A DNA stretch of 64,000 nt from Polyangia bacterium (GCA_030424595.1 JAUHWG010000009.1:186001-250000); one strand, 5' to 3'. Positions 46,826 through 59,369 are shown, numbered from the stretch's first letter. Made by a program: numbers and translations. Notes: a model not told the origin generated them from the letters alone.

Positions 46826-46916
46826 TCTCGCGTAGGCACCCCCTCCGTCTGTGAGTTTCGGGCGGTAGCCCAGCTACAGCGGTCTAGCTACCTCTAAACC
46901 AGTACACAGCGGCGAA

Positions 46917-46967
46917 AGCCCCCCATCCCAACAAAGGCGCGAGAGCGCTTGATCTGGGGGGCTCTTT
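46917..46967 (+). terminator. Terminator after rpoC
   Basis: AGCCCCCCA (46917-46925) pairs with TGGGGGGCT (46955-46963); the outer AA also pairs with TT, and an inner GCGC-GAGA-GCGC hairpin sits in the loop. A CTTTGCCTT tail follows. A smaller upstream stem (GGTAGC/GCTACC, 46864-46892) also lies in this gap. Confidence 0.75.
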
Positions 46968-47062
46968 GCCTTACAACCGCCACCCCAGCCTGACCGGCTG
47001 ACATGGGTGGGCCGCGGCCACAGCCGCGTTCACTAAAACCTCTTTGAAAGGCTCCACGGCGA

Positions 47063-47434
47063 ATGCCGACGATCAACCAGCTGGTCCGCAAGGGACGTAA
47101 GGCGCAGGCCAAGAAGGAGAAGGCTCCGGCTCTCGATAGCTGCCCGCAAAAGCGCGGCGTGTGCGTCCGCGTCTACACCACAACCCCGAAGAAGCCGAAC
47201 TCGGCCCTTCGTAAGGTGGCGCGCGTTCGTCTCTCGAACGGCATCGAGGTCACCACGTACATCCCCGGCGAGGGGCACAACCTGCAGGAGCACTCGATGG
47301 TGCTGATCCGCGGCGGTCGTGTGAAGGACCTCCCCGGTGTTCGCTACCACGTGGTCCGCGGAACCCTCGACACCACCGGCGTCAACGGACGTCGGCAGCG
47401 CCGCTCCAAGTACGGCGCCAAGCGGCCGAAGTAG
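47063..47434 (+). CDS. rpsL: 30S ribosomal protein S12
   Basis: A 123-residue protein with [20 protein letters not shown], the decoding-centre signature including the streptomycin-sensitive Lys residues, and [27 protein letters not shown] precedes the ATG. Confidence 0.99.
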   Translation: MPTINQLVRKGRKAQAKKEKAPALDSCPQKRGVCVRVYTTTPKKPNSALRKVARVRLSNGIEVTTYIPGEGHNLQEHSMVLIRGGRVKDLPGVRYHVVRGTLDTTGVNGRRQRRSKYGAKRPK

Positions 47435-47457
47435 CCTCTCTACCGAAAGATTAGACG

Positions 47458-47946
47458 ATGTCGCGCAAAGGCATTACCCACAAGAAGCGGCCGCGCACTG
47501 AGATCCGCTACACGGATCACCCGACAGACGTGAATAACAATATTCACAAGTTCATCTGCGGGATCATGCGTGACGGCAAGAAGTCCCTCGCTGAGAGGAT
47601 CGTCTTCAACGCCTTCGACATCATCTCGGAGCGGACCAAGGACGATCCCGTCAAGGTCTTTGAGAAGGCGGTCGCCAACGTCAAGCCTCGGCTTGAGGTC
47701 CGCTCGCGCCGCGTCGGCGGCTCGAACTACCAGGTCCCCGTCGAGGTCCGCAACGAGCGGAGCCAGGCGCTGGCCTACCGCTGGCTGATCGGCTTCTCCC
47801 GCTCCCGTCCGGAGAAGACCATGGCCGAGCGCCTCGCCAACGAGATGCTCGACGCGGCTCAGAACCGCGGCGGCGCTGTCAAGAAGCGCGAAGACATCCA
47901 CAAGATGGCCGAGGCTAACAAAGCCTTCGCTCACTATCGCTGGTAA
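47458..47946 (+). CDS. rpsG: 30S ribosomal protein S7
   Basis: A 162-residue protein with typical S7 sequence ([20 protein letters not shown], then [21 protein letters not shown]). Slightly longer at the N-terminus than the E. coli protein. The 239-nt gap to fusA shows no gene. Confidence 0.99.
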   Translation: MSRKGITHKKRPRTEIRYTDHPTDVNNNIHKFICGIMRDGKKSLAERIVFNAFDIISERTKDDPVKVFEKAVANVKPRLEVRSRRVGGSNYQVPVEVRNERSQALAYRWLIGFSRSRPEKTMAERLANEMLDAAQNRGGAVKKREDIHKMAEANKAFAHYRW

Positions 47947-48185
47947 CTCGGCGCTGCCGCTCACAAGCCTCAGGAGCTTTCGCCACCCATCCACTCCCTG
48001 GCCACCCGGCCACGACAACTGAACCCTCGAATCCGTAGCTCGGTGACGCACCGCCACATAAGTGGGGGGTGCCCACCCGCGGACAAGAGCAGGGCCACTC
48101 GCCGACCATATCCCCTCCATTGTGGAGACGGATGGACGGTAGAGCGGCCCTTAAGTTGTTCCCGCGAAGAGCGGGCCTGCAGACG

Positions 48186-50315
48186 ATGACCCCTTCGAAT
48201 GATATCGCGGCCATCCGAGACATCGGAATCATGGCACATATCGACGCTGGCAAGACCACGACGACGGAGCGTGTTCTCTTCTATACGGGGGTCTCGCACC
48301 GGATCGGCGAGGTCCATGACGGCGCAGCGGTCATGGACTACATGCCGCAGGAGCAGGAGCGGGGGATCACCATCACGGCGGCGGCGACCACCTGCTTTTG
48401 GCGGGAGCACCGGATCAACATCATCGACACCCCGGGACACGTCGACTTCACGGTCGAGGTGGAGCGCTCCCTCCGGGTGTTGGACGGCGCTGTCGCCGTC
48501 TTCGACGCGGTGAGCGGCGTTGAGCCCCAGTCCGAGACGGTCTGGCGTCAGGCGGATCGCTACAAGGTGCCGCGGCTCTGCTTCGTCAACAAGATGGACA
48601 GGGTCGGGGCGACGCTCGAGCTCACCGTCGAGATGCTGAAGAAGCGGCTCGGCGCCCACACCATCATCATTCAGCTGCCGATCGGCCTCGAGGGAGACTT
48701 CGAGGGGGTGATCGACCTCCTGACGATGGAGACGATCCACTGGCCCGACGAGTTCGGGGCCGAGGTCGTCCGCGAGCCCATCGGCGAGGACCACTCCCTC
48801 TACGAGGACGCCGTGCTCGCCCGCGAGGAGATGGTCGAGGCGATCGCCGAGGTCGACGACGCGCTGATGAACGCCTTCCTCGAGGTGGGGGCTGCGTCGA
48901 TCGAGCTCCCCGCGCTCAAGGCTGCGCTGCGCCGGGTGACGATCGCCAACGCCGGCGTCGCCGTCCTTTGCGGCTCATCGCTCAAGAACAAGGGCGTCCA
49001 GCCGCTCCTCGACGCTGTCGTCGACTACCTTCCGTCACCGCTCGACATGCCGCCGGTCTCGGCGATCCGCAAGTCGGACGGCGCCGAGGTCATCCGCCGG
49101 CCGTCGGTCGACGAGCCCTTCCTCGCGCTCGCCTTCAAGGTCCTGCACGATCCTCACCGCGGTCCGCTGATCTTCTTCCGGGTCTACTCCGGCGAGATCA
49201 AGGTGAAGGACGCGATCCAGAACGTGACCCGCGGGCGCAAAGAGCGCTTGACGAAGATCCTGCAGATCCACGCCAACAAGACCCAAGAGATCGACTCGAT
49301 CAGCGTCGGCAACATCGGCGCGGCGGTGGGGCTGCGCTTCACCTCGACCGGTGACACGATCATCCAGGCGAAGGACAAGGAAGAGGTCACCCTGGCGGGG
49401 ATGCAGATCCCAGAGCCCGTGATTTTCCGCTCTGTTGAGCCGAAGTCCAGCGCCGACCAGAGCGCTCTGACCGAGGCGATGGACCGCCTGCAGCGTGAGG
49501 ATCCAAGCTTCCACGTCAGCATCGATCCGGACTCGGGCCAGACCCTGATCTCCGGGATGGGCGAGCTCCACCTCGACGTCCTCGTAGACCGACTCCTGCG
49601 CGAGTACCGTGTCGGGGCCAATGTGGGTAAGCCGCAGGTCGCCTATCGGGAGACGATCTCCAAGCGGCTTGTAAAGACCTTCGAGTACGACCGTGAGATC
49701 GGCTCCAAGCGGCACTACGCCCGCCTCGTCCTCGAGCTCGTCCCGGCCGAGAGGGGCGCCGGATTGTCCTTTGAGGACGCGATTGCGCCGCCTAAGCCCC
49801 TGGGCAAGGGCCGGACGGAGCCGCCGTGCCTCCTCCCTGAGATGATCGCCGCGGTCCAAGAGGGGGTCACAGACTCCTTTACTCGGGGGCCGATCCTCGG
49901 GTATCCGACGGTCGACATTACGGTGCGGCTCAAGGACGGAGCCTATGTGGAGGGTGATTCGACGGCGGCGAGCTTCCGGGCTGCGGCGTCGATGGGGATG
50001 ATGCAGGCGATGGAGGAGGCCTCACCGGCGCTTCTTGAGCCGGTCATGGAGGTCGAGGTCATCGCCCCGGAGGACCAGACCGGTCACGTGGTCTCGGACC
50101 TCAGCGGCCGGCGCGGTCGAGTCCTGGGGATGCAACCGAGACAGACCTTGCAGTCGATCGATGCCGAGGTTCCCTTGGCAGAAATGGTCGGATATGCTAC
50201 CGCCCTTCGCTCAGCTACTCAGGGACGAGCGAACTACACGATGCAGTTCAGCCACTACTCCGAGGTCCCCCGGGATCTGGAGCAGATCATCGTCAAAAAG
50301 ATTCGGGGCTACTAG
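48186..50315 (+). CDS. fusA: Elongation factor G
   Basis: A 709-residue translocation GTPase. G motifs: AHIDAGKT (P-loop, about 17-24), DTPGHVDF (about 82-89), NKMD (about 136-139). The switch I region reads [20 protein letters not shown], with Tyr and Pro where most str-operon EF-G proteins have TMDWMEQEQ, and the N-terminus is a few residues shorter and differently worded than the usual PLE(K/R)xRNIGI. It may be a diverged EF-G subtype. The start at 48186 was chosen because the frame upstream (to 48069) lacks conserved sequence. Confidence 0.95.
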   Translation: MTPSNDIAAIRDIGIMAHIDAGKTTTTERVLFYTGVSHRIGEVHDGAAVMDYMPQEQERGITITAAATTCFWREHRINIIDTPGHVDFTVEVERSLRVLDGAVAVFDAVSGVEPQSETVWRQADRYKVPRLCFVNKMDRVGATLELTVEMLKKRLGAHTIIIQLPIGLEGDFEGVIDLLTMETIHWPDEFGAEVVREPIGEDHSLYEDAVLAREEMVEAIAEVDDALMNAFLEVGAASIELPALKAALRRVTIANAGVAVLCGSSLKNKGVQPLLDAVVDYLPSPLDMPPVSAIRKSDGAEVIRRPSVDEPFLALAFKVLHDPHRGPLIFFRVYSGEIKVKDAIQNVTRGRKERLTKILQIHANKTQEIDSISVGNIGAAVGLRFTSTGDTIIQAKDKEEVTLAGMQIPEPVIFRSVEPKSSADQSALTEAMDRLQREDPSFHVSIDPDSGQTLISGMGELHLDVLVDRLLREYRVGANVGKPQVAYRETISKRLVKTFEYDREIGSKRHYARLVLELVPAERGAGLSFEDAIAPPKPLGKGRTEPPCLLPEMIAAVQEGVTDSFTRGPILGYPTVDITVRLKDGAYVEGDSTAASFRAAASMGMMQAMEEASPALLEPVMEVEVIAPEDQTGHVVSDLSGRRGRVLGMQPRQTLQSIDAEVPLAEMVGYATALRSATQGRANYTMQFSHYSEVPRDLEQIIVKKIRGY

Positions 50316-50393
50316 CTAGCCCAGCCGGCGCCATCAACCTGGCGCCCCCGCAAGACCAACACACTCGAGTTTCCAGGAAGAAGAGATCCCACC

Positions 50394-51593
<1,200 letters not shown>

Positions 51594-51608
51594 CCGAGAG
51601 GACGAACC

Positions 51609-51917
51609 GTGGAAGGTCTCAAGATTCGCATCAGGCTCAAAGCCTTCGATCATAAACTCCTCGATCAGTCGGCCAACGAGATCGCTGAGACGGCCCGTCG
51701 CACTGGTGCGACGGTCGCCGGTCCGATCCCGCTCCCGACCAAGATCAACAAGTACACGGTGCTTCGCGGCCCCTTCATCGACAAGAAGGCGCGCGAGCAG
51801 TTCGAGATCCGCACTCACAAGCGGCTCCTCGACATCCTCGAGCCCAACAAGCAGACGCTCGACGCGCTGATGAAGCTCGACCTCTCGGCTGGCGTGGACG
51901 TCGAGATCAAGACCTGA
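51609..51917 (+). CDS. rpsJ: 30S ribosomal protein S10
   Basis: A 102-residue protein starting at GTG 51609 with the S10 core ([19 protein letters not shown] and [19 protein letters not shown]). It is followed after only 7 nt by rplD, not rplC. Confidence 0.98.
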   Translation: MEGLKIRIRLKAFDHKLLDQSANEIAETARRTGATVAGPIPLPTKINKYTVLRGPFIDKKAREQFEIRTHKRLLDILEPNKQTLDALMKLDLSAGVDVEIKT

Positions 51918-51924
51918 GGACACC

Positions 51925-52566
51925 ATGGCAAAGCTCAACGTGATCGACCTCGAGGGGAAGCACCTCGGCGAACTTGATGTCGCCGACGATGTCTTCGCTG
52001 GTGAGGTCAAGGAGCACCTTCTCTGGGAGATGGTCCGCTACCAGCGGGCAGCTCGCCGGAGCGGTACCGCCTCCGTCAAGGAGCGCGGCGAGATCCGCAA
52101 GACAGGTGCAAAGCTCTTCAAGCAGAAGGGGACGGGCAACGCTCGTCACGGTTCGCGCCGCGCGAACATCTTCCGCGGCGGTGGCCAGGTCCACGGGCCT
52201 CGCCCTCGATCCTACGCCTTCCACGTCAACAAGAAGGTGCGCGCGGGTGCGCTCCGCTCGGCGCTCAGCCTGCGGGCCAAGGAGGGCAACCTCGTCGTCG
52301 TCCGCGACCTGACGCTGCCCGAGGTCAAGACGAAGGCCCTGAGCGCGATCCTCGGCAAGCTCGAGGTGAGCTCGGCGCTCCTCGTCGACACCGACAACCG
52401 CAACCTCCTGCTCAGCTCGCGGAACATCCCGAGCGCGAGCTTCCTGGAGACCCGCGGCGTCAACGTCTACGACATCCTCCGCTTCCCCAAGCTGGTGATC
52501 TCGGAGAGCTCGCTCCGCGAGGTCGAGTCCCGTCTCAGCCGCGGTGGAAAGGGTGACGCACAATGA
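51925..52566 (+). CDS. rplD: 50S ribosomal protein L4
   Basis: A 213-residue protein with the L4 motif [20 protein letters not shown] (about 68-87), the extended loop lining the exit tunnel. rplW overlaps its stop by 4 nt (ATGA). Confidence 0.98.
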   Translation: MAKLNVIDLEGKHLGELDVADDVFAGEVKEHLLWEMVRYQRAARRSGTASVKERGEIRKTGAKLFKQKGTGNARHGSRRANIFRGGGQVHGPRPRSYAFHVNKKVRAGALRSALSLRAKEGNLVVVRDLTLPEVKTKALSAILGKLEVSSALLVDTDNRNLLLSSRNIPSASFLETRGVNVYDILRFPKLVISESSLREVESRLSRGGKGDAQ

Positions 52567-52856
52567 TCCCGCATCAGATTATCGTCCGGCCAGTCGTCAC
52601 TGAGAAGTCGAACGAGCTCATGAGCTACGACAATCAGTACGTCTTCGAGGTCCACAAGCAGGCCAACAAGATCGAGATCGGCAAGGCCGTCGAGCAGCTC
52701 TTCGGCGTCAAGGTCTCCAAGGTGCGGACCATGGTCGTCCGCGGCGATGTCCGCCGGGTCGGCAAGTACTACGGCCGCAAACCGTCGTGGAAGAAGGCGA
52801 TCGTCACGCTCAACCCGAGCGACTCGATCGACCTCTACGGAGGCGAGCAGGGGTAA
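52563..52856 (+). CDS. rplW: 50S ribosomal protein L23
   Basis: A 97-residue protein with the L23 pattern (IIVRPVVTEKSNELM, FEVHKQANKIEIGKAVEQLF). It forms part of the tunnel-exit docking site for SecYE and trigger factor. Confidence 0.98.
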   Translation: MIPHQIIVRPVVTEKSNELMSYDNQYVFEVHKQANKIEIGKAVEQLFGVKVSKVRTMVVRGDVRRVGKYYGRKPSWKKAIVTLNPSDSIDLYGGEQG

Positions 52857-52859
52857 GTC

Positions 52860-53684
52860 ATGGCAGTCAAGAACTACAGGCCGACTTCTCCCGGCCGCCG
52901 AAACATGAGCGCGAACAAGCGGTCCGCCGTGACCGCTGACAAGCCGCACGAGCCGCTCGTCTCGCGGACCCACAACCCCGCGGGTCGCAACAATCGCGGT
53001 CGGATCACCTCCCGCTTCCGCGGCGGTGGTCACAAGCGCCGCTACCGCGAGATCGACTTCAAGCGCCAGAAGTACGGCGTGCCGGGCAAGGTCGCGACCA
53101 TCGAGTACGACCCGAACCGCACGGCCTTCATCGCCCTGATCCACTACGCGGACGGCGAGAAGCTCTACATCCTGGCTCCCTCCGGGCTCAGCGTCGGTGA
53201 CACGGTGATCTCGTCGGCCAGCGCCGACATCAAGCCGGGCAACAACATGCCCCTCAAGGCGATCCCGGTCGGCACCATCATCCACAACGTCGAGATCAAG
53301 ATCGGCCGCGGCGGACAGCTCGTCCGCTCCGCCGGCACCGGTGCTCGCCTCATGGCCCGCGAGGGCAAGTGGACCCAGGTTCGCCTCCCCTCCGGTGAGG
53401 TTCGTCGGGTCCACGTCGAGTGCCGAGCCACGATCGGTACCATCGGCAACTCGGATCACGGTCACGTGGAGCTCGGCAAGGCCGGACGCTCGCGTTGGCT
53501 CGGGCGTCGTCCGCATCAGCGCGGCGTCTCCATGAACCCGGTCGACCACCCGCTCGGTGGTGGTGAGGGTCGTACCTCCGGTGGACGCCATCCGGTGTCT
53601 CCCTGGGGTCAGCCGGCCAAGGGATATCGGACTCGCAAGAGCACCAAGTCCAAGGTCTTCATCGTTTCCCGCAGGAAGAAGTAG
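52860..53684 (+). CDS. rplB: 50S ribosomal protein L2
   Basis: A 274-residue protein with the peptidyl-transferase-region signature ([17 protein letters not shown]) near the C-terminus including the conserved His. Confidence 0.99.
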   Translation: MAVKNYRPTSPGRRNMSANKRSAVTADKPHEPLVSRTHNPAGRNNRGRITSRFRGGGHKRRYREIDFKRQKYGVPGKVATIEYDPNRTAFIALIHYADGEKLYILAPSGLSVGDTVISSASADIKPGNNMPLKAIPVGTIIHNVEIKIGRGGQLVRSAGTGARLMAREGKWTQVRLPSGEVRRVHVECRATIGTIGNSDHGHVELGKAGRSRWLGRRPHQRGVSMNPVDHPLGGGEGRTSGGRHPVSPWGQPAKGYRTRKSTKSKVFIVSRRKK

Positions 53685-53687
53685 CGT

Positions 53688-53963
53688 ATGCCCCGCTCAC
53701 TTAAGAAGGGTCCCTTCTGCGACGCCCACTTGATCAAGAAGATCGAGACGGCGCTCAACGACGGTGGTCGCCGGGTCGTCAAGACCTGGTCTCGCCGGTC
53801 GACCATCCTACCGACCTTCGTCGGTGCCAACGTGATGGTCTACAACGGTCACAAGTTCATCCCCCTCTTCGTCACCGAGAACATGGTGGGTCACAAGCTC
53901 GGCGAGTTCGCGCCGACGCGGACCTTCCGTGGTCACAGCGGCGACCGTAAGGGGAGGAGGTAA
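53688..53963 (+). CDS. rpsS: 30S ribosomal protein S19
   Basis: A 91-residue protein beginning [15 protein letters not shown], with the C-terminal [12 protein letters not shown]. Confidence 0.99.
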   Translation: MPRSLKKGPFCDAHLIKKIETALNDGGRRVVKTWSRRSTILPTFVGANVMVYNGHKFIPLFVTENMVGHKLGEFAPTRTFRGHSGDRKGRR

Positions 53964-53968
53964 GCATC

Positions 53969-54304
53969 ATGGCGACCGCTCGATTGAGTCACGCTCGGCT
54001 TACCCCGCGTAAGGCCCGCATCATCGCCAACATGATCCGTCACCAGAAGGTGACCACGGCGATCAACAACCTTCGGTTCCTGCCGAAGGCTGGCGCCCGT
54101 GAGTTCTTCAAGCTCCTCGTGTCCGCCGTGGCAAACGCCGAGGACACCGGCCGCGTCGATGTCGACAGCCTTGTCGTCAAGACGGTGATGGTCGACCAGG
54201 GTCCGACCCTCAAGCGTTGGCGCCCCCGCGCCATGGGCCGTGCCAACCGCGTTGAGAAGAAGACCAGCCACATTTTTCTCGAGGTGGCGGAGGTTCGTAG
54301 CTAA
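53969..54304 (+). CDS. rplV: 50S ribosomal protein L22
   Basis: A 111-residue protein with [15 protein letters not shown] and [19 protein letters not shown]. Its stop overlaps the rpsC ATG by one base. Confidence 0.98.
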   Translation: MATARLSHARLTPRKARIIANMIRHQKVTTAINNLRFLPKAGAREFFKLLVSAVANAEDTGRVDVDSLVVKTVMVDQGPTLKRWRPRAMGRANRVEKKTSHIFLEVAEVRS

Positions 54305-54981
54305 TGGGTCAGAAAACACATCCCATCGGGTTTCGCCTCGGCGTCACCAAGACCTGGAGCTCGAAGTGGTTCGAGCAGCACCGCTACAAGCAGTGGCTCC
54401 ACGAGGACATCAAGCTCCGCCGCTTCCTTAAGCGCCGGATGATGAACGCCTCGATCTCCGAGATCACCATGGAGCGGGCGGCCAACAAGCTGAAGATCAA
54501 CATCTTCTCGGCCCGTCCGGGAGTGATCATCGGCAAGCGTGGAGCCGGCGTCGAGGCCCTCAAGAAAGAGGTCCAGCGCCTGACCGACTCTGAGGTCTTC
54601 CTGAACATCCAGGAGGTCCGCAAGGCCGAGGTCAACGCTCAGCTCGTCGCCGAGAACATCGCCCAGCAGCTCGAGCGCCGGATCGCCTTCCGGCGGGCGC
54701 TCAAGCGGGCCATGCAGACCGCGATGAAGTTCGGCGCCAAGGGTGTTCGTGTGCGTGCCGCGGGTCGCCTGACCGGCTCTGAGATGAGCCGCTCCGAGAC
54801 CTACCGCGCAGGCCGAGTGCCGCTGCACACGCTCCGCGCAGACATCGATTACGGCTTCGCCGAAGCCCTCACCAATTCCGGCACCATCGGCGTCAAGTGC
54901 TGGATCTTCAAGGGCGAGGTCTACGGACCGCGGGCCACGCAGCAGAGCGATCCCCGCTTTCCGCGGCCGCAGCGGGGCTAG
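54304..54981 (+). CDS. rpsC: 30S ribosomal protein S3
   Basis: A 225-residue protein with the KH domain [19 protein letters not shown] and the C-terminal [20 protein letters not shown]. Confidence 0.99.
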   Translation: MGQKTHPIGFRLGVTKTWSSKWFEQHRYKQWLHEDIKLRRFLKRRMMNASISEITMERAANKLKINIFSARPGVIIGKRGAGVEALKKEVQRLTDSEVFLNIQEVRKAEVNAQLVAENIAQQLERRIAFRRALKRAMQTAMKFGAKGVRVRAAGRLTGSEMSRSETYRAGRVPLHTLRADIDYGFAEALTNSGTIGVKCWIFKGEVYGPRATQQSDPRFPRPQRG

Positions 54982-54999
54982 CCCCGTAGGAGGACAAAG

Positions 55000-55413
55000 A
55001 TGCTTTCGCCAGCACGCGTTAAGTACCGCAAGGTCCACCGTGGTCGTGTCCGCGGCAAGGCCAAGGGCTCCTGTGATGTAAAATTTGGCGATTTCGGCCT
55101 GCAGACGGTCGAGTCGGGGTGGTTGACCTCCCGCCAGATCGAGGCAGCTCGTATCGCCATCAACCGCCACGTCAAGCGTGGTGGCAAGCTCTACATCCGA
55201 ATCTTCCCCGACAAGCCGGTCTCAAAGAAGCCGGCCGAGACCCGAATGGGTAAGGGTAAGGGCAACCCGGAGTACTGGGTCGCCGTCGTGAAGCCGGGCC
55301 GCGTCCTGTACGAGATCGAGGGGGTCTCTGAGGACCTCGCTCGCTCCGCGTTCCTTCGCGCTCACCACAAACTTCCCGTACGGACCCGCTTCATTAAGAG
55401 GGACGAAGTATGA
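55000..55413 (+). CDS. rplP: 50S ribosomal protein L16
   Basis: A 137-residue protein with the L16 signatures ([20 protein letters not shown], and [20 protein letters not shown]). rpmC overlaps its end by 4 nt. Confidence 0.99.
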   Translation: MLSPARVKYRKVHRGRVRGKAKGSCDVKFGDFGLQTVESGWLTSRQIEAARIAINRHVKRGGKLYIRIFPDKPVSKKPAETRMGKGKGNPEYWVAVVKPGRVLYEIEGVSEDLARSAFLRAHHKLPVRTRFIKRDEV

Positions 55414-55634
55414 AGTCCACTGAGATCCGAGAGAAGAGCGACGCCGAGCTGGCTGAGCTCGAGATCCAGATCCGCGAGCAGCTCCTGCAGCTGCACGTCG
55501 CGAAGGCCACCCAGCGAGCCAACAACGTGGCTCACTTTTCCAGCCTCCGCCGCGACATCGCCCGCATCAAGACCATTCAGAGCGAGCGCAAGCGCGGTAT
55601 CACCGCAGCGGCCGCTGAGGAGACGCAGTCGTGA
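55410..55634 (+). CDS. rpmC: 50S ribosomal protein L29
   Basis: A 74-residue helical protein with the L29 pattern ([43 protein letters not shown]). Overlaps both neighbours. Confidence 0.96.
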   Translation: MKSTEIREKSDAELAELEIQIREQLLQLHVAKATQRANNVAHFSSLRRDIARIKTIQSERKRGITAAAAEETQS

Positions 55635-55924
55635 GCGACACGCAAGAAACCCAAGGGTCGGAGACCGAGCGTCGGCATCGACTTGCCCTCACGGGCACGG
55701 TGGTCTCGGACAAGATGGACAAGACCATCGTCGTCCAGGTCATCCGTCGCTACCGCCACCCGCGCTACCGCAAGTACGTCAACGAGCGGATCCGCTACAA
55801 GGCGCACGACGAGCGTAACGAGGCTCAGATCGGCGACACCGTCCGGATCATCTCCAGCCGTCCCATCAGCCGTGAGAAGCGCTGGCGCCTCCAGGCGGTG
55901 GTCGAGAAGGGGACAATCGTATGA
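55631..55924 (+). CDS. rpsQ: 30S ribosomal protein S17
   Basis: A 97-residue protein starting at GTG 55631, overlapping rpmC. The core [20 protein letters not shown] and [20 protein letters not shown] are canonical. Confidence 0.98.
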   Translation: MSDTQETQGSETERRHRLALTGTVVSDKMDKTIVVQVIRRYRHPRYRKYVNERIRYKAHDERNEAQIGDTVRIISSRPISREKRWRLQAVVEKGTIV

Positions 55925-56289
55925 TTCAGACACAGTCCATCCTCGATGTCGCGGACAACTCCGGAGCTCGCAAGCTTTTCTGCATCAAGGTGCTGGGCGG
56001 CTCGAAGCGGCGCTACGCCGGGGTCGGGGACATCATCGTCGTCTCCGTCCGTGAGGCGATGCCCAACTCCAAGGTGAAGAAGGGCTCGGTCGTCAAGGCC
56101 GTGATCGTTCGGACCAAGAAGGCGCTCCGGCGCGACGACGGTTCGGTCATCCGCTTCGACACCAACTCCGCGGTCCTGATCGACGGCCAGAAGCAGCCGG
56201 TCGGAACCCGCATCTTCGGACCGGTCGCCCGTGAGCTCCGGCAGAAGAACTACCTCAAGATCATCTCGCTCGCGCCGGAGGTGCTGTGA
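55921..56289 (+). CDS. rplN: 50S ribosomal protein L14
   Basis: A 122-residue protein with the L14 signature ([20 protein letters not shown] and [13 protein letters not shown]). It overlaps rpsQ by 4 nt and its TGA shares one base with the rplX ATG. Confidence 0.99.
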   Translation: MIQTQSILDVADNSGARKLFCIKVLGGSKRRYAGVGDIIVVSVREAMPNSKVKKGSVVKAVIVRTKKALRRDDGSVIRFDTNSAVLIDGQKQPVGTRIFGPVARELRQKNYLKIISLAPEVL

Positions 56290-56606
56290 TGCAGCGGGTA
56301 CAGAAGGGCGACGAGGTCGTCGTCATCGCTGGCAAGAACAAGGGTCGTCGTGGCGCGGTCCTTCGCGTCATCCCGAAGACCGAGCGGGTCGTCGTGCAGG
56401 GCATCAACGTGGTGACCAAGCACGTCAAGCCGACCCGGGACAACCCGCAGGGCGGGATCGTCAAGCGCGAGGCGGCCATTCACATCTCGAACGTCATGCT
56501 CGCGGACCCGGCGACGGGTGACCCGACACGCGTTCGGATCCAGACGCTGGAGAGCGGCCGCAAGGTCCGCGTCGCCGCGAAGTCTGGGCAACAGATCGAT
56601 AAGTAG
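56289..56606 (+). CDS. rplX: 50S ribosomal protein L24
   Basis: A 105-residue protein with a KOW motif ([20 protein letters not shown]) and [20 protein letters not shown]. Start taken as the ATG at 56289 rather than the GTG one codon earlier. Confidence 0.98.
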   Translation: MQRVQKGDEVVVIAGKNKGRRGAVLRVIPKTERVVVQGINVVTKHVKPTRDNPQGGIVKREAAIHISNVMLADPATGDPTRVRIQTLESGRKVRVAAKSGQQIDK

Positions 56607-56620
56607 GGGCGTGAATAATC

Positions 56621-57274
56621 ATGGCTAAACCAGCACGTGGGGCACCCACCCCCAAGAAAAAGGATAGCTTCGGCTACGCCTACCGCTTCCCGAAGGTCAT
56701 GGAGCAGCCGGTGCGTCGTGCGGAGGGCTACCGTCCTCGCCTCGACGTTCGCTACCGTGAGGTCGTACGCCCCGCTCTGGTCTCGGAGTTTGGCTACAAG
56801 AACAACCTCACCGTTCCGAAGATCCAGAAGGTGGTCATCAACATCGGCCTCGGTGAGGCGATCAAGACCCCCAAGCTCCTAGAGCAGGCCTTCGAGTCTC
56901 TCGGTTACATCAGCGGCCAGCGGCCGGTGGTGACCCGCGCGAAGAAGTCGATCGCGACCTTCAAGCTCCGTCAGGGGATGAAGATCGGCTGTATGGTCAC
57001 GCTTCGTGGCACCCGGATGTGGGAGTTCCTCGACCGCCTCTGTTCGGTCGCTCTCCCCCGTACCCGCGACTTCCGCGGGATCTCCCGCAAGGCCTTTGAC
57101 GGTCGCGGTAACTTCACCCTCGGGATCAAAGAGATCCTGATTTTTCCGGAGGTCGACATCGACAAGCTCGACAAGGTCCCCGGAATGAACATCTGCATCG
57201 AGACGTCGGCGGCGACGGACGAGGAGGGGCGTTCGCTCCTCGAGAAGCTCGGCCTGCCGTTCCGTCGCGCATAG
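56621..57274 (+). CDS. rplE: 50S ribosomal protein L5, with N-terminal extension
   Basis: A 217-residue protein, about 35-40 longer than usual. The L5 core starts near residue 42 ([22 protein letters not shown]) and includes [19 protein letters not shown] and [12 protein letters not shown]. The extension is basic with aromatic residues ([19 protein letters not shown]) and has its own normal spacing from rplX, so it is probably real. It is followed after 16 nt by rpsH, not rpsN. Confidence 0.97.
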   Translation: MAKPARGAPTPKKKDSFGYAYRFPKVMEQPVRRAEGYRPRLDVRYREVVRPALVSEFGYKNNLTVPKIQKVVINIGLGEAIKTPKLLEQAFESLGYISGQRPVVTRAKKSIATFKLRQGMKIGCMVTLRGTRMWEFLDRLCSVALPRTRDFRGISRKAFDGRGNFTLGIKEILIFPEVDIDKLDKVPGMNICIETSAATDEEGRSLLEKLGLPFRRA

Positions 57275-57290
57275 TGGAGGCACGAGTTCT

Positions 57291-57686
57291 ATGTCGATGA
57301 CCGATCCAATCGCCGACATGCTCACCCGGATCCGCAACGCGGTTCGTGCTCAGCACGACGCGCTCGCACTCCCGGGCTCGAAGCAGAAGCGCCACATCGC
57401 TGAGATCCTGAAGCAGGAGGGGTACATCAGTGACCACTCTTGGGAGGACGACAGCAAGCAGGGAACCCTGCACATCACCCTCAAGTGGAACAAGCAAGAA
57501 AGCGCCATTGAGGGGCTCCGCCGGGAGTCACGTCCCGGTCAGCGTCGGTACGCCCGGAGCAAAGATATCCCCAAGGTTCGTAATGGCCTTGGTGTCATGA
57601 TCGTCAGCACCCCACGCGGTATGATGAGCGACCGCGCCGCCCGCAAAGCGGGTATCGGCGGCGAGCTAATCTGCAGCGTTTGGTAG
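57291..57686 (+). CDS. rpsH: 30S ribosomal protein S8
   Basis: A 131-residue protein with MTDPIADMLTRIRNAVRA and the C-terminal signature VSTPRGMMSDRAARKAGIGG. Confidence 0.99.
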   Translation: MSMTDPIADMLTRIRNAVRAQHDALALPGSKQKRHIAEILKQEGYISDHSWEDDSKQGTLHITLKWNKQESAIEGLRRESRPGQRRYARSKDIPKVRNGLGVMIVSTPRGMMSDRAARKAGIGGELICSVW

Positions 57687-57699
57687 CCCGAGGAGCACC

Positions 57700-58242
57700 A
57701 TGTCCCGCATTGGTAATCAACCGATCCAGATCCCCAAGAGCGTGCAAGTCACGACCGCGGGGACCACGATCCGCGTGAAAGGCCCGAAGGGGGAGCTCTC
57801 CTTCGACGTCCCAGCACGGATCTCTTTCAAGGTCGACGACGGCAACATCGTCTTCTCGCGGGAGAGCGACGACCGAGAGGCGCGCTCGCTCCACGGGATG
57901 AGCCGGGCCATGACCGCGAACATGGTCACTGGCTGCTCGGAGGGCTTCAAGAAGGTCCTCGTCATCAAGGGCGTCGGCTATCGTGCAGCGGTTAAGGGCT
58001 CCACGCTCGACCTCACCCTCGGCTTTTCGCACCCGGTCAGCATGGACCTCCCCAAGGAGGTCTCGGCCGAGGTCGACAAAGAGGGCAAGCTGACCCTGAG
58101 CTCGGCCAACAAGGCCCTCCTCGGACAGGTCGCGGCGGACATCCGCCGTTGGCGTCCGCCAGAGCCCTACAAGGGCAAGGGCGTTCGCTACCTCGACGAG
58201 ACGATCATCCTCAAAGAAGGCAAAGCTCGCGGCAAGAAGTAG
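57700..58242 (+). CDS. rplF: 50S ribosomal protein L6
   Basis: A 180-residue protein with SRIGNQPIQIPKSV at the start and RRWRPPEPYKGKGVRYLDE at the C-terminus. Confidence 0.99.
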   Translation: MSRIGNQPIQIPKSVQVTTAGTTIRVKGPKGELSFDVPARISFKVDDGNIVFSRESDDREARSLHGMSRAMTANMVTGCSEGFKKVLVIKGVGYRAAVKGSTLDLTLGFSHPVSMDLPKEVSAEVDKEGKLTLSSANKALLGQVAADIRRWRPPEPYKGKGVRYLDETIILKEGKARGKK

Positions 58243-58260
58243 CGAGCAGGAGTTCTTAAG

Positions 58261-58614
58261 ATGGCGACGAAGAAGGACACTGGGCGGCTGCGCCGCAAGA
58301 GAGGCATCCGCAACCGGATCTCCGGGAGCGCGGATCGTCCGCGGCTCACGGTCTTCCGCAGCTGCAAGCACATCTACGCTCAGGTCATCGATGATGACCG
58401 GGCGGTGTCGCTGGTGGCGGCCTCCGACCTCACCAAGGAGATTGCGACCGAGGGCACCAAGCGCGACCGCGCGAAGGCTGTCGGCGTTGCGATCGCCAAG
58501 GCCTGCCTTGCCGGCGGGATCACCAAGGTGGTCTTTGACCGCAATGGCTACATCTATCATGGGCGCGTCAGTGCCCTCGCCGACGGCGCCCGCGAGGGCG
58601 GCCTCGACTTCTAG
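58261..58614 (+). CDS. rplR: 50S ribosomal protein L18
   Basis: A 117-residue 5S-rRNA-binding protein with [20 protein letters not shown] and [19 protein letters not shown]. Confidence 0.99.
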   Translation: MATKKDTGRLRRKRGIRNRISGSADRPRLTVFRSCKHIYAQVIDDDRAVSLVAASDLTKEIATEGTKRDRAKAVGVAIAKACLAGGITKVVFDRNGYIYHGRVSALADGAREGGLDF

Positions 58615-58628
58615 GCGGAGCTCGACTG

Positions 58629-59126
58629 ATGCTGGATATTGAATCTCTGGGTGAACTTGTTGACCGCGTGGTCAACATCAACCGCGTCGCCAAGGTCGTG
58701 AAGGGTGGCCGTCGCTTCTCCTTCAGCGCCCTCGTCGTCGTCGGCAATGAGCGCGGCTGGGTCGGCGTCGGCTACGGCAAGGCCAAGGAGGTCCCCGAGG
58801 CCATCCGCAAGGCCAACGAGATCGCCCGCAAGAACATCTTTCAGGTGCCGCTCTCCGGAACCACGATCCCGCACGAGATCGTCGGCGAGCACGGCGCGGG
58901 GCGAGTGCTCCTGCGTCCGGCCGCGCCTGGTACCGGCGTGATCGCCGGCGGTCCCGTCCGCGCGATCGTCGAGTGCGCCGGAATCCACGACATTCTGAGC
59001 AAGTGCATCGGCACGAACAACTCGCAGAATGTCATCCACGCCACGGTCGACGCTTTCAAGCGGCTCCGGGCGCCGGAGTCCGTGGCTCGCCGGCGTGGTC
59101 TCAACCTCGCCGAGATGATGGAGTAG
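58629..59126 (+). CDS. rpsE: 30S ribosomal protein S5
   Basis: A 165-residue protein with [20 protein letters not shown] and [20 protein letters not shown]. Confidence 0.99.
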   Translation: MLDIESLGELVDRVVNINRVAKVVKGGRRFSFSALVVVGNERGWVGVGYGKAKEVPEAIRKANEIARKNIFQVPLSGTTIPHEIVGEHGAGRVLLRPAAPGTGVIAGGPVRAIVECAGIHDILSKCIGTNNSQNVIHATVDAFKRLRAPESVARRRGLNLAEMME

Positions 59127-59131
59127 TCCCG

Positions 59132-59323
59132 ATGGCCCTCAAGCTCAAAGTCACGCTGGTCAACAGCCCGATCGATCGTCCGGCGACCCAGAAGGCGACC
59201 GTTCGCGGTCTCGGCCTTCGCCGGATGCACCACTCGGTGGTGGTTGAGGACACGCCGTCCATCCGCGGGATGATCCGCAAGATCCAACACCTGGTGAGCG
59301 TCGAGCCGGCCGACAACGCCTGA
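59132..59323 (+). CDS. rpmD: 50S ribosomal protein L30
   Basis: A 63-residue protein starting at ATG 59132; [20 protein letters not shown] and the [20 protein letters not shown] core match L30. Confidence 0.97.
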   Translation: MALKLKVTLVNSPIDRPATQKATVRGLGLRRMHHSVVVEDTPSIRGMIRKIQHLVSVEPADNA

Positions 59324-59369
59324 GTTCGCTCCCCTGTACGCAGACAATCGTCTGAGAATTCGAGTCCAC

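Noticed and set aside
51918..51924. rplC fused to a neighbour
   Set aside because: rpsJ and rplD both have normal lengths and contain only their own domains, so L3 is not fused to either.
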